A stretch of DNA of 64,000 nucleotides, from NCBI GenBank assembly GCA_013396755.1, contig VWZF01006051.1, positions 1-64,000 of the forward strand, given 5' to 3'. The notes below the pieces were generated by a model. It made no database searches. It had not been told where the DNA came from and was given only the letters and a program-made list of their open reading frames with translations. Numbering within the stretch: position 1 is the stretch's first letter; each line of letters starts with the position of its first letter. Source of the stretch: Sclerurus mexicanus. Lineage: Eukaryota; Chordata; Aves; Passeriformes; Furnariidae. Of the stretch, positions 11,901-24,495 are shown in pieces. Made by a program: the position numbers and the translations under genes.

Positions 11901-14900
11901 TCTCACTGAGGCAGAATATGTGAACTGATCTAGGATGAGAAGTAAAAGTTTATGTCAACCATTCAAAAGAAAGCATGGTGCAACAATAATGAAGGATCTG
12001 AATGGAAAACTTACCTTCTGACCAAATATCAAAATTTCCAGTTCTAGCTATACCTGTCTTGATTTTAGTGCTGTTGTTGAGGATTTAATCTTGTGTTAGA
12101 GACCAAAACTTAGGCCACAGCAAATTTAACATTTGAGGAAAATGCCAACTTTTTAAAAGAATTGTTATTTTGTGTGGCAGAACTGACCAGTAGCATTGAC
12201 TTCTTGAATGTGCAATGAAACAGCGTAGGTTCTCTAGAGCTAACATGGCAACTCAAGTCTATATAATGAGGTCTTTAACTTTGCTCTAAGATTTCACATA
12301 TTTTGGAATCCCAGGTTCTACATAATTTTCTAAATGTGCTTTCCTATTGCACTGAGTAATAATATCAATTTACATTTTTAAAAAAAAATCTGTATTTCAG
12401 AGTGCCTTTGGCATATGACAATTTGTCCACAGTGCTCAGATGTTTGAATTAAGTATTTTAATTATAGTATTTTTATTGCATTCATACAGTGGCAGAATTT
12501 AATTCTTTTTTAATTCACTGAGCTAACAGTTCTTATATAAAGTAAGTCCAGGAAGGAAAAACATTCCCTGAAGAAGTAATTTACATTGCTGTTTCATATT
12601 TCTCTAGATAGATTCAGTTCTTAAACATATAAGGAAAATGAGGCAGGAAGAGGTGAAGTAATGTATTTAAATTAAAAAAGCAGCAAACTAGATCAGTATT
12701 GACTTATTTACTTGTAAGAGTGTGGCTTTGTTCCCATCACTTTCATTACTTAAGTGAGAGCAAGAAGGTCTATTTTGCCTTGCAGATTTGAGAAAACATA
12801 TCCATTTCTTTAAAATGCAATTTCTGTCACTATATTTATTGCTGTCATTTCTGGTTCATGCACTGATTGCTTTATCTCACTGATGTTGATAAAAAGGCAC
12901 CACAGATACCTATTTTGGGAGGAAAATAATAATAATTAAAAAAGGTACTTTCATTGTTACTGTTGGGAATGTAAAATACGTTTGAATGTGTAACTAAAAG
13001 CATGTACACTCCTGTGTATTTTAGTCATCTGCCCCTGCATTCTTTAGTATTTTATCCTGCTTTACTTCTAGGAATTAAGTGAAAGGATACTGTTAGCTAA
13101 CAATACAATGTTAAAATAAATAAACACTGACCAGGTTCCTTGGGAAACAACAGTAATATTTCTGGTTTGATATGTCTCTAGCTGCCTCCAACCAGTTAGC
13201 TGAAGAACACCTGGAGTGCTGTTTGGCCAGTGTTGATACTGAACCTACTAAAAAACCCACGGAAAACAACCCAGCTAGTTTTCTTTAATGTAAGTAGAAA
13301 TTGATACAGAGAGTGGAACTGTGCTGAGATAAGGAAATATGTAGTGAAATGTCTGGTTGTGTTGACTTTCCTTGATAACGTGTTGTGAGTTGTTTTGGTG
13401 TCTCTCTCTCACACACGCAGAGCCCAGAGAATCAGTCCATTTATTGGAGAGTCCTCTACCTAGAGAAGTGATGTTTACCAGGTCTTTTATTTTAGGGAAA
13501 GAGGTTTCATAGCATTCATCTGCTAAACATGCTCTTTATAGCAACTAAAATATATTAAAACACAATTAAAAATTAAAATTGATGCTTTCTTTCATGAAAA
13601 AAACATTGAAGCAAGCTAACATAAAGTAGCAATGCTAAAGTATAATCTAAGCTATGCTTATGTATTTCTTTTGTCTATACTGCCACATACTTATGAGTAG
13701 CTTTACAAAACAGAAGACAGGAGGAGAGAGCTGACAGTTACCGTAAGCTGCTCGCAAGTTATCACCCTCCAGAACAATGTGATGTTATTAAAGCTTTCTG
13801 TAGGTTCTATACAAACTAACAGATATCGTTTTTCTACTCAACAGCTTTCTTACCTGTCTACTCATAGTTTCTGAATTTCAGAAAGACAAAGAGGTCATAA
13901 TCTGTCTTTGCTTTCACAAAGTTAATTGCAGTGAACTCCATTAAATGAACAGAGATGTTTCTTATCCAGAGGAGTGAATGAGGGGACAATTTGTCCTTTT
14001 GCATTTATTGTTGCCCTGTAGAAATCAATGAAAGATTAAATTACCTAGAAGGCATTATTTGTTAATTCTTTGGCACAGATGTGAGCATTATTTGAAGTAG
14101 GAGGAAGCATTTGATTGTGACTGTTCTAAACATTAGTGTTTAATTATTGATCTCATGTTCTTAACCATCTTTGGAAATACGATTTCTGTCAAAGGACTTA
14201 AGTCTACTATACCTCTGCCTCCAATAGCAGTGCATTAGACCACTAGAATGTTTGCAAATTCTATTTATTCTGTATTTGGAATACTCATAAAACAGTCAAA
14301 AATCAGCAGTTCTCAGAATTTAAATTTATTTGCAGTAAATATAAGTATTTTGAAATATTTTTAATCATTAATAAAATAACTCACAGAATGTAAACACTAC
14401 TTGTAGGAAAATTGTGAATCACTGTAGCTCAGAAGCCAGTTGTTTATTTGTACCCCCACTTCTATCCCCCCAAAAATAAGAATATATATAAGCTGAACCT
14501 CAAAATCACAAAGAAAGAATACTAAAGAGGCATCAGGACCCTTTCAGTGCTGCAATTACATGGAAAAATTCTGTACATTATTTCAGTAGTAGCAATAAAC
14601 TGCATTAAGAACTTTTCCCTTAAAAATGTTTTATAGTCTTAAAATACAAATAATTAGGTATTGTAAAGTGATTAGTTACATTTAAAAAATTGCTACAGGG
14701 CACTCACTGCAGGCTGTCAGTAACTATTTCTTTGTATACATACTCTTTACATATAGGCACAGCGATAGTTTTAATTTATCAAATTCATTGAAAATATTGA
14801 AAATGTAATCCTGAAATGAGTGATAGTTGTGATTTTTATTTATTTATTTATTATTAAACAAGGTATCTCTTCTGTTAAGACAAATTATAGTAAGAGAAGA

Positions 14901-17682
14901 CTGTGAAGTGCATATCACATATGAACCAGTGTACAAAAGACATTATTCACAAAATAAAATCAGCGAAGATTGTACTTCAAAAATCAGGCAGCTGTCCCAG
15001 TATTATTACAATGTTCTTAAAGCACAGACTTTCTTATTATGAGCAGAAAGTAAAGATCTGATTTTATTTTCATTTTTTTTCTCATCTGTGAATAGAAAAT
15101 GGTTACCACTAGGGTATTTTTTCCCATACATTCTCTTAAAGCCTTTAAAGAATTATATTTTCACTAAAAAATAAAGCAAACCAAAAACTTAAAACCAAAC
15201 ATCCCTAATTTCACAAATATCAAAGTATAGAGAAAATATACAAATTACTAATCTGGTTTAATACAGAAATAAATTAAGGTACATAAGTAGTAAGTGATCT
15301 AAGGTTACCCCTATAAGTAGCCTTGAATAAATTTAGTGTTTTGTTAATTTCCCTTTTCAACTTAATGGAGCACAGATTCAGTCTCTAATTTTTTTTTTCC
15401 CATCTTACAATTTTGTGGTCATCTTCCTACATTTTTAAGATTACCTCACTGTTTTGATACTGCCTTCTGGCAATATTTGTACCACTGCTTTATAAATGCA
15501 AGACCATCATGCTTTCCTTTAGCATTCAGTATATCTGACAATCAAAATGAAAAATTACTGAATGTACTTAAAAGAAGTAAATTATCAATAAATCTTTTGT
15601 GTTCCTATATCACCAGTTACACCTTTGGCATGAAATTAGGCCTTGGATGTGAAATACTGTTAGGGTACTTTGCTTAACTAGCAACTGTTTAGTTGAAATC
15701 TATGTGGAAGAATTATAATGAAAGTAATGAACCGGGAATTAATGACTTGCAGCATTTTTATTAAAATACCACATCTTTGTAATTGTGGATTTCCTTATTC
15801 TTTGAGAAACAGTTTCTTCTCTAGAGCATATTAAATAGTGTCACATAACTAACCTGAATAAATGCCTGTGATGGACTTTTATGAGATCTTTTTTTATTAT
15901 TATGAGGTCTCTTTTACTGCTTTCCTCCTGTCTCCTCTTTCGACCACAGTCTATTTGCCAGCTTCAGGTAAAGAATTTTATGCAACACTTAGACAGTGCT
16001 GAGTTACTATGAATTTTGATTTACCAGAGGGGTCAACTTTCATTACAAACTGCATAAAACTCAGTCCATTAAATTGTCCATTTCAAACTTGCAGTAATGG
16101 GTATGGTTGTGATTATATCAATTAGTGCACCTTCTGCATTGCCAAACTAAATTCTTATTTTAAGGAATACAGAGGCTTTCTCTACTGGCATGGAATTAGT
16201 TTATAGGGAAGAAAGTAGTAGAGGGGATGATAGATTTGGAATTTATTAGGTTAACTGAAATATAATTAATTTTGTGAAAGAAGCTATTGTATTGCATCAG
16301 CTACAGTTTAAAAAGAAAAAATCCCAACACATTATTGTTATAATTTCATTTTTAAATTGAAGGTATATGATTTTACTGCCTTTAGTCACAAAGTATTCAT
16401 ACCACAAAGCCCAAAATCATATGCTCATATCCTCAATGACTCCTCTAAATACCTAGAAAATGTTAGGTTTTGTAAACCGTACTCCAGTCTAAAATATATT
16501 TCATTTCTACTTCAGCAGTTGATAGAATGAAGATCAGACCCAGCCAGTGTTCTATCCAGCTTGATGTTCTTCACAAATCTTTCAACTCAGCCAGTCAAAG
16601 ATCAAATTAGATCAAGAGAAGGGTAGAAATAATAGATCTTCACAGACAGATAGTCCTCTGTGTGGGACCACTAATGGATCAGATGAGGGCTGAGTCAGCT
16701 CCTGTGGGAAATGGGACTCTAATTTATTCACAGCATACGGAGTCCAGGCAGTGAGCTATTTCAGTGATTAATCTGGACACTAAAAGTGAACTGCATCTCA
16801 GAAGCCTTACAGTAGTAGCTGCGTTTCCCAAAAGGAACAAAGTTTGGTGTTTTGTTTTTTTTTTTTGTTGTTGTTTTTTTTTTTTTTGTGATAACAGTGC
16901 CAATCTCACCAATTATATATGTTAGACTTCTGTCAGACAGAGGCAGAAATTTTGGCCTCACTTACCTTCTAGGAAGGTACAAGAATCCAACAGCCAAAAG
17001 TTGAATGAGCCAATGGTACTAATATTGGCAGTAATATATCTGACACCATAATAAATCTACTTCCTTTCCAATCTATCTGACACCAATCTACCTCTTTTAC
17101 TTCTGAGCCTCCCATCACTCCTAAGCTAAACAACATCAGCTTGCAATGTTAAGGACCTCCAAATTTTAGCTATCCACAGAGCCCATCCTCCCTTCCCTGA
17201 TCTTCTCATGTCTAAGATATATACATAAGATGACAGAATAAGCTAAGGGAACTTGAAACTGCATCATCTAAGTTTTACTGAGTCCCCCCTTATCCTTTAA
17301 ATTCTTGGTATGACTTTCTGTTCTTCTTTGCCCTCAACACCTTTTCTACCCAGGAACAACAGCTTCTCTTCCTCCACCAGTAATACTATTCAGTTAATAT
17401 CACTGCTTAGGTCATGTGCCTAGCTACCGAGAAACCCTGCATAATCCGTAGCGACTGAAACTTTTCCAGAGACTGGTTCAGAGCAGAGCTTGAGTACTCA
17501 GGTCTCTCATATCAGAAAGCTAACCCTCTCTGAATATGTGGCAACATGAACTCCTACATCGCTGCTCTTTTTTTCCTCTGTCTTTCCCTTCATTCCTGAG
17601 TTGGCATAACCAGTAAGTCATGTGTTTGTGTGGGATTGAGGTGGAGGGTGACACTGCTGATAGTGTTGCATTACCACTCTCA
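11901..17682. other. Unique AT-rich non-coding DNA
   Basis: Nearly 5.8 kb without a recognised gene, RNA or transposon family. It holds short T-runs (15388-15397, 16853-16888) and a CT/CA patch at 13402-13418. One exon-like segment on the minus strand is listed at 16966-17039. A weak resemblance to an old LINE tail near 16500-16620 was not strong enough to annotate. Confidence 0.55.
16966..17039 (-). other. Exon-like 74-base segment, minus strand
   Basis: On the minus strand a donor CTAGAAG|GTAAGTGAGG (junction 16966/16965) closely fits the splice consensus. An acceptor GGTGTCAG lies at 17040-17047 but lacks a good pyrimidine tract. Between them 74 bases are open in one frame for 24 codons. 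I do not recognise the peptide. The donor is good and the acceptor weak. Confidence 0.12.
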
Positions 17683-17790
17683 AACACCACAAAAAAAAAC
17701 CAACCAAAAAACCAAACCAAACCAAACCAAACAAACAAACAAAGACACACACAAAACCACACCAAAAACAAAAACAAAAACAAACAACAG
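17683..17790. repeat. A/C-rich tract with (ACCAA)n core
   Basis: About 108 bases of A/C-rich sequence. Its core at 17711-17732 has four CC pairs spaced by three A's, so the minus strand reads GG-TTT four times, the minimum pattern for a two-layer G-quadruplex. The tract lies under a 182-codon minus-strand open frame (17520-18068) that I regard as spurious. Confidence 0.9.
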
Positions 17791-18410
17791 AACTTTCCTT
17801 CTAGAAAGAATAGAAATTTGGGCATTGTTTTTGCATTACTGCCTGCTATAACAGCAAAGTTCATAACATAATTTTTTCCTTTTTTCTGTTCTACTGATTT
17901 CTGATTATATCTGCTCCTGGCAAAAAGTTGTGAGCGATCAACACAGGACTGATACAGGCAGCAGTAGGGGAAGCTTGCTATGCAGTGTTCCAAAGCAGCA
18001 CTTGTAATGTTTAAAAGATTCAGGGCTTGAAAAAAGAATGAGAAAAAAGGGAAAGTACATAGCTGCACATCTGGACTGCCATTATTTTATCACAATACAC
18101 TGAGCAGAGGCCATAATACAACACACATTAGGATGTTTGTTCCATTAGAATGGAAGTCTTGATCTTCTTATTCCTAGCTATTCCAATTATACCTCTTTGA
18201 CAATAAATTCATGTTGGAGAGCAGTACGTGGGGATTTAGATTCCTTCAAGATTGGCCTCTGTGTTCAAAGCAGTCATAAAGATATTGTTTGAGAAACAGC
18301 AATTCCACTTCTAAAAATGTGCACAGTCTTTCAAAACAGTGTCCTAATCATACATGTTGTTGCTATAAACCTGCTCTGACTACAGGAGTACATGAGAAAT
18401 AGCTTAGCTA

Positions 18411-18459
18411 TTTTCCTTTTTTTTTTTTTTTTCCTTTTTTTTTCCTTTTTTTTTTTTCC
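18411..18459. repeat. Poly-T tract interrupted by CC pairs
   Basis: Roughly 49 bases of T with regularly placed CC interruptions. It does not end a recognisable minus-strand retrocopy: nothing to its right resembles a reversed gene or SINE. Confidence 0.85.
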
Positions 18460-20169
18460 AAACCAGTAACTTTGTTCTAGGCAACTAAACATATTTTAAA
18501 AAAGTTAAACAGTTTGGAAGTCCTGAAGAACATTTTGTGTACAGAGAAAAAGTGTCTGTAATTACATCTTGGGCAAAACAGCTTGAGAGTTCTGGATTGT
18601 TGAAAAGGCAAAAGCTCTTGGTAGAAAAAAATAAAACCAAATTCTCAGTATGATAGGTTAAAAAATATGGGTTTGTCTTATTTTAACAGCTTTCCATCAA
18701 TTTTGGCAAAATCGTCATAAATTATGAGAGAACTTATCACTTCAACAAGATAAAATTAAAAAAAAGAAGAAACTATCACCTCTTATTTTAAACATATGTT
18801 AGGGTCTTTTACTGATTTTAACATACTAATATAGCAAAGATCCATATTTAATATATGTTGCCAAGACATATGGGAAGAAAATTCCATGAAAGTAACATTA
18901 GATCAGAATGATACAGACCAAGATGGTGTTTAACTTTATCCATAGTAATAATTGTATGTTATACAAAATATATGAATATAATTTATTTACTTGTTCTTCA
19001 CAGAAAAAAATACTTTAGAAAAAAATATTTAAGATTAAACAAAATCCACTGTTAGAATTTTGCAGAGAATGGACATTGTTAGCTGATTTTAAGTTAGATG
19101 TTATCAATTACTATAGAAAGCCAGGGTACTTTTTCTCTGAACAAGAGATAGGCTCTGTTTGATTTATTGACAGAAGGCTTACTTCAACTTTGAATCTGAT
19201 CTTCTTTTATAAAATCCTGAGAGTGAAAATCTCCATAAAGTGATGCAATTCCACGTAAAATTAAACAATTATTGCACATCTGTATTTGCCCTAATAAAAA
19301 CCATAATGTCCAATGTGTTTCCATGTTGTTGTAATATAGGTACTTGGAAAGATTTACAGCAATATAGAAAGTAAAGTTAAAAAAAAAAAATATTTGCCCT
19401 TGCTAAAGCTGAAGCTGTTGTTGTGGTAGAACATATTTGCATAGTCATTAGTAGAGGTGATATAAGAATTATAACAATTACATCAAAAACTGTCTTGTTA
19501 TAATTTTTCAAAGGCAATTTTATGTTGATGTCAAAAATCTATGGAGGTCTGCTTGATTTTAAACATGTTAGCATTCAGTATTAATATAGTAGGCTAGTAG
19601 CTTTGACTTAAATTCAGATGTATATTGTATTTCTGAGCTCTGTTTCATAGAGCATTTCAAAGATATCATGTGTTGATAGGACAGAAAACACAGAATGCAT
19701 GTCCTATCTGGATGACATTTGGGGTTTTTTTTATTCAAGAAGAAAATCTCTATTCTGACCTATAAAAATGTTTTGTATTTATTACTCCAGTGGTATGAAA
19801 GAAACAAAAGGCTACCTTTCATGAGAGCGACGATACAAAGTACCATAGAAGTTTTATCACATCACAATAATAAATCAAGTGGGAATAGAAGTTTGGATTA
19901 AAAAGAAAACTTTTTTTTTTCCTCCCCATTTCACTCATATGGACAAGAATATAAAAAATATTATTGTTGTATTTTACTTCTGATTTTACGTGCTCATCAC
20001 TTGATCACTTATAGCTTCAATAAACTGGCATTCTTGTATATTTCAAACACAACCAAACCCAGCATATTCTTCTATCAGACGTGGATGTGAAATGAATAAC
20101 TACATTTATTTGAATTTTTTTACAGCTCTCATTCTAATAGGACTTTAATATCTTCTGAGTTAAATGGAT

Positions 20170-20187
20170 ATGTATATATATATATAA
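20170..20187. repeat. Short (TA)n run
   Basis: About 18 bases of alternating T and A inside AT-rich unique sequence. Confidence 0.8.
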
Positions 20188-21753
20188 ACAATTTAGATGG
20201 AACAAAATATTACACATTTGAATCAGGTCAGAATCCATCTAAGCAATTCACCAGCAAAATCAAATGCCCATAATGCCTTATATTCACATGCAGCAGTCCA
20301 TGCCTTACTCTGACAGTGAAAATAAATTACCAAACTGCAAAAGGAAAAAAACAGATGTATTTAAAAGACAAATAGCCATTATTTCTGAAATTCAAATTAG
20401 TGTGAAATAGAGAAGTCACAGAAGATTAAAAACAAATGGAAAGCAGAAATTCAGATTGCCATCAAAGATAAGAAAGTTCTAGGAGAATTGTTCTCCTGTG
20501 CTCTTTCAAGCTCTTGACACCCTTTGCCTCAAAGCAGATGAAAGAATTGCAAAGGTTGACTTCTGGAACACTGCAGTAAGGAACAGACAAATCAAGCTTG
20601 TCATTGTACCCCAAGGACAGGCGCTTGAAGAAAACTGGCATAGTTAGTTATGCTTAAAGGCAGTGGCATTACCTGGAATACTGGAGTCATGGGCAAATGC
20701 CCCAGACACCCCCTATTTCACTATCAAACAGCAAAAGTCAACTTCTGAAATATTTGTGCATCTGAAGTCAGTTCGCTGTATCTGCAACACATTCTTTTCT
20801 GTCTTTGGCCTCAAAACAGGTCAGATGTACACTTTTAGCCTAGCCTCTGGTTCCATGTTATACTTCCAAAGAGATTCCATGTAGTGAATTGGAAACTGCA
20901 CAGATATCACATAAGCATTTATTCAAGTGATATTTGAGGGGATATGGAATGACAGCAAATTAAAATAAAGATCTTCCTTTTAAACAGAACAACAGAATCC
21001 CCAGCTGAACACTTTTTAAAGTTAGCTGAGAGGAGCCAGCTCACTAGCATGTTGCAGGGTGACAATACAGAGCTGAGCAGTAGCAGTACCAAGGGAACAA
21101 TAAAGCAAAAAACAAATGTGAGTCGAGCTACCAGAGATTTTTGTCTAAAGCATTCCCAGAATTCTTTCTGAAGTCTGAATTCTGTGTACAATTTCCATCA
21201 GAGATTTATTCCTAAATTGTTCTCTAAAAGATAACTAATAGAATGACAGCACAGAATTGTCATAATAGTCTTGGAGAATTAATCTTACCACTGAAAATTA
21301 GCTTCCTTTAGCTATTTATTCAGAACTGACCTTTAACCAGCAGACTGATATTCCTAAACCTAATGGTGAGTATTTCATCATCTGGCAAATCCCACTAAAC
21401 CACTAACACTCTCTAAGTACATCAAACACAACTTTGGTTTTAGTATTCTTTCAAATGTTTTTCCTGGAACTTTTTGCTTTATAATGAGCATTGCCAAAAT
21501 TTGCCTTAAAAAACAGAGCTTATTTATCCAAACATAATAATTCACTTTCTTATTTTGACACGCTACACTTTTCTTTTGACATTTTTTTTCCTAGGCTCCT
21601 TCTAAGCCCTCTTCACCCGCCTTACTAATATAAAGCTAAGACCATTTAGAATGTCTCCCTCTATTTTAGCTGCCCGAATATCTTCCAAACAAAAGATTTA
21701 ATTTAACAGCAGAGAAGGAGATGCGGATGTCAGTTTATGTGATTAAAATCTCA

Positions 21754-21771
21754 TACACACACACACACACA
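21754..21771. repeat. (AC)n dinucleotide repeat
   Basis: Nine AC units directly abut the left side of the GC-richer LTR-like block. Confidence 0.9.
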
Positions 21772-22510
21772 TGAAGGTGCAGAGGGGCACAATGCCAGGC
21801 AGGGAACCCCAATCACCACTCTGAGAAATGAACTCTGGGGTTTCCCACAGCTGTCCTAGATGAGTCTCAACCCCCACATCAAGGACAGGACACAGGACAA
21901 CCCATCACCACAAGCCAATGCAGCAGCTCTGGAGATCATCTTTCTAACTGAGGGGGATCACTGCCCAGAAATATGGGGCACATTATGGGATGCAAGAGAA
22001 GTTTTTGGAATTTCTAGGATGTTTAGGGGTGGAACCAAAGGTGGAAAATGGGAGGGAACAAGGCAAATTGGGGAAAAATAAGCATGGGAAAAAATAGAGA
22101 AATAAGAAGATAAAAGGAACTGATCATATATAAACAGGTGGTTGCTCAGTACATATCTGACCATTATCTTCCCTGCCCTCTTATTAAATTCCATTCCCAG
22201 CTTATGTGTGTTCATGGGGGCCTGAGTGTCAGGGAGTGAGTGTGGATGTGAAACCGTATGAGTTCTGTACCAGAAGCTGAAGTGGTGCTGTGGCCTCAGT
22301 GGTTCATTTGTCCAGGTGCTGGCAAGTGGGAAAATTTGGATCCAGGGGAAACCTATGGGCAGGTTGAGTGTCTGAGCCCAGCTGCTGGAGTGATTCACAT
22401 TCTTATGCATATGCAGGTACATGCACAAGTGTATGTGCATATGTCTTTCCCACTACTGAACCTTCCCCATAATCTTTCACTGGGGGGAATGGGATGAGAC
22501 TGTTGACACC
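21772..22510 (+). mobile_element. LTR-like retroelement remnant
   Basis: A block clearly richer in G and C than its surroundings shows LTR layout on the + strand. TATATAAA is at 22127-22134 and ATTAAA at 22183-22188, 56 bases later, with a U5-like G/T-rich segment after them. The downstream part (AGTGTCTGAGCCCAGCTGCTGG wording near 22367-22388) is of a type I associate with bird LTR or LTR-adjacent sequence. I could not find clean TG..CA ends or a target-site duplication, so the edges are estimates and the family is not named. Several open frames across it on both strands are not genes. Confidence 0.4.
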
Positions 22511-22546
22511 ATTTGAGCTAGTGTGAGTGCTGAGTGTATCTTGGAC

Positions 22547-22572
22547 ATATATATATATATATATATATATAT
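22547..22572. repeat. (AT)n dinucleotide repeat
   Basis: Thirteen AT units sit just beyond the LTR-like block, in a wider patch of alternating purine-pyrimidine sequence (22390-22640) rich in TATG and CATA words. Confidence 0.92.
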
Positions 22573-24344
22573 GTCTGATCTGTATGTCCACATGTGCGCA
22601 TATACATATTTGCAATATATGCTTGTGTTTGAGTATATGCCTATTGTGAATCCTTGCTTTCAGTGGAGTTGCAGCAATCTCAACTCTTTCACGTTATAAG
22701 ATTCAGTAATTGCCTAATTTTGAGGATCATAGTATATGCTAGCAGATGTAAAAAACATAGTAAAATCATGAGAATAGGTACATATGAATTTAGATAGATG
22801 TCCGCAGAGACAAATTGAGAAGAACATGTCTAAAATGGAATACTCAATTGCTTTGTATCATATCTTGCCATACTTTTAGGTCTTACTCTTCCAAATGTTT
22901 AATTTTCTCATACCAACAATGCAAGGATGAGTATATATAAACCAGGTGGCCTAAGACTTAAGGGAGAACAGTAGGTCATTGTGCAAAATTGTAGAAAGAA
23001 ACCCAAAGCTTCTCTCATTAGTGCAAAAAGATGTTTTTTTTTTTAAAGTGAAAGAGGCAGTGGAAAGAGAAGGAAATTTCCTTCTTTTCAAATGGGTTAG
23101 CCTGCAAATTTAGGACCCTGACATTCCAGGTAAAGAAAATGTCACCAGTGAAACCTGTAGATAGACTCTGTGTGGTGCAGTATGCTGTGATTTTCTTTAA
23201 GAAGCAGGAAAATCACTGAAAATTGCCCTGCTTCTTACCAGCAAGAAGGAATGTGAAGGTCAGTGGGGGACTGGCTGAAGCCTGGCTTCTGCACAGAGGG
23301 CAGGGAAGGCAGGAGGTGCTCAGGATTGCCATCAGCAGGCAGGGAGTCAAGCACTGCTGCAAGACGATACATTCCATTTACTCAACAGTTTCTTCACTAT
23401 ACATTAAAATACATTAAATTCATGTAATTTGGGAAAACAGATACTATTACAGACTACATTTCTCCTCTCCATTTCTCCCTCATCAACAGGGACTTGATTC
23501 ACATTTTGTGAGGAGGCAGCAAAGGTCACTGAGCAGTCAGTTTAGTCTAGTTTTCCCACAGTTTGGGACAGAACTCAGACCAGAGTTTAGTTATGGCACT
23601 TTGAAACTGAAGCTGGCTCCCATTGTTAATCATAGTATGGTAAATGTACTATGCATATACATTAATAGAATCTGCATATGTGCACATATATATCTGATTC
23701 AAGACAGATACCGGCCCTTAGGGAGAAAGACACATTGCACAGATACTCTGCATATAGAGATATATGAATATATATAAAATAAATGGCTTCTGTTTAAGTT
23801 CTCTGCTTGAAAATAATGCATTAATTCAAAAAAGATAGTTACTTATGAAAGACTTCAACTTCTGTTGTCAGAACATAGAATATTTACTTGTGTCTCATAT
23901 ATCCCTAAACACCTAATTAAGTTAATATTTTCTTTTTGCTCAGTATGGTAAACTTTCTCCTAGAAGTGAAGAGGTATTCTATCTCTAAGTCAACAAGTCT
24001 TATCAAACAATAAGCAAAAATAACAAGCATTTATTATTGACTGGATTTTAATGATTTTAAATTGTCTTTCTTAGACAGTTAAATGTGTATATCATGAGGT
24101 GAAAAGTGTTCATGAAATTATTGAATTTCCATTCTGGAAGAAATTCTACAATTTTAAGACATTTTAGTTTGTAAGAAAAACTATAAGTGACAGAATTTCT
24201 TGTGAAGGGAAGACGTACTTCAAGCAGGGAAAAAACCCATATGCATTCTGATTTAGCTTTTCACAGAATTAAACAAAGTCTGACGCTGCTGGGACCCAGT
24301 AGTCCGCCTTCAGTTGTGGCAAAAGCCTAGCAAAGAATTGAAGA
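22573..24344. other. Unique non-coding DNA
   Basis: No gene is recognised. The 23100-23380 part is somewhat richer in G and C (GGCAGGGAAGGCAGGAGG wording) and could be the remains of an old repeat, but I cannot assign it. The rest is AT-rich. Confidence 0.5.
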
Positions 24345-24495
24345 AGAAACATAAGAATGTTTATATTCTTAAGAACATTTTTTCATGATATTACAACTGA
24401 GGCTCCTTTGTACTGGATCATACCACAGGGACACCAGTTTTAATATTCAGCTTCTAACAGCTGGCATCTGCCGCTTTAGAGAAAGAGGAACAAAT
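24345..24495 (-). mobile_element. Old CR1-type LINE 3' tail, antisense
   Basis: On the + strand, GAAACATAAGAATG (about 24346-24359) is followed by TACTGGATCATACCACAGGG (24411-24430), CTTCTAACAGCTGGCATCTG (24451-24470) and CTTTAGAGAAAGAGGAAC. This is the order seen in the reversed 3' end of ancient amniote CR1 copies (AGAACATAAGAA, then TACTGGGTCAGACC, then a GACAGTGGCC block, then CAGAGGGAA). Divergence is high and about 40 bases look inserted or altered. Confidence 0.45.

Larger units (their letters stand above)
17791..21753. other. Unique AT-rich non-coding DNA
   Basis: About 4 kb without recognised genes or transposons. It contains a T-rich tract (18411-18459) listed separately, an A-run at 19379-19390 and a TA run (20170-20187). 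Short open frames on both strands show no family resemblance. Confidence 0.55.

Noticed and set aside
12015..12053. 39-base minus-strand segment before a good donor (CAGAAG|GTAAGT)
   Set aside because: The acceptor side is purine-rich with no pyrimidine tract, and 13 codons are too few to judge.
16500..16620. Possible old CR1 tail (words like ATCAGACCCAGCCAGTGTTC)
   Set aside because: Only scattered short matches in uncertain order; not enough to separate from chance.
17520..18068. 182-codon open frame on the minus strand
   Set aside because: It runs through an A/C-rich low-complexity tract that supplies a Phe/Val/Trp/Cys-rich stretch. There is no domain and no plausible promoter or splice context; the length comes from the biased composition.
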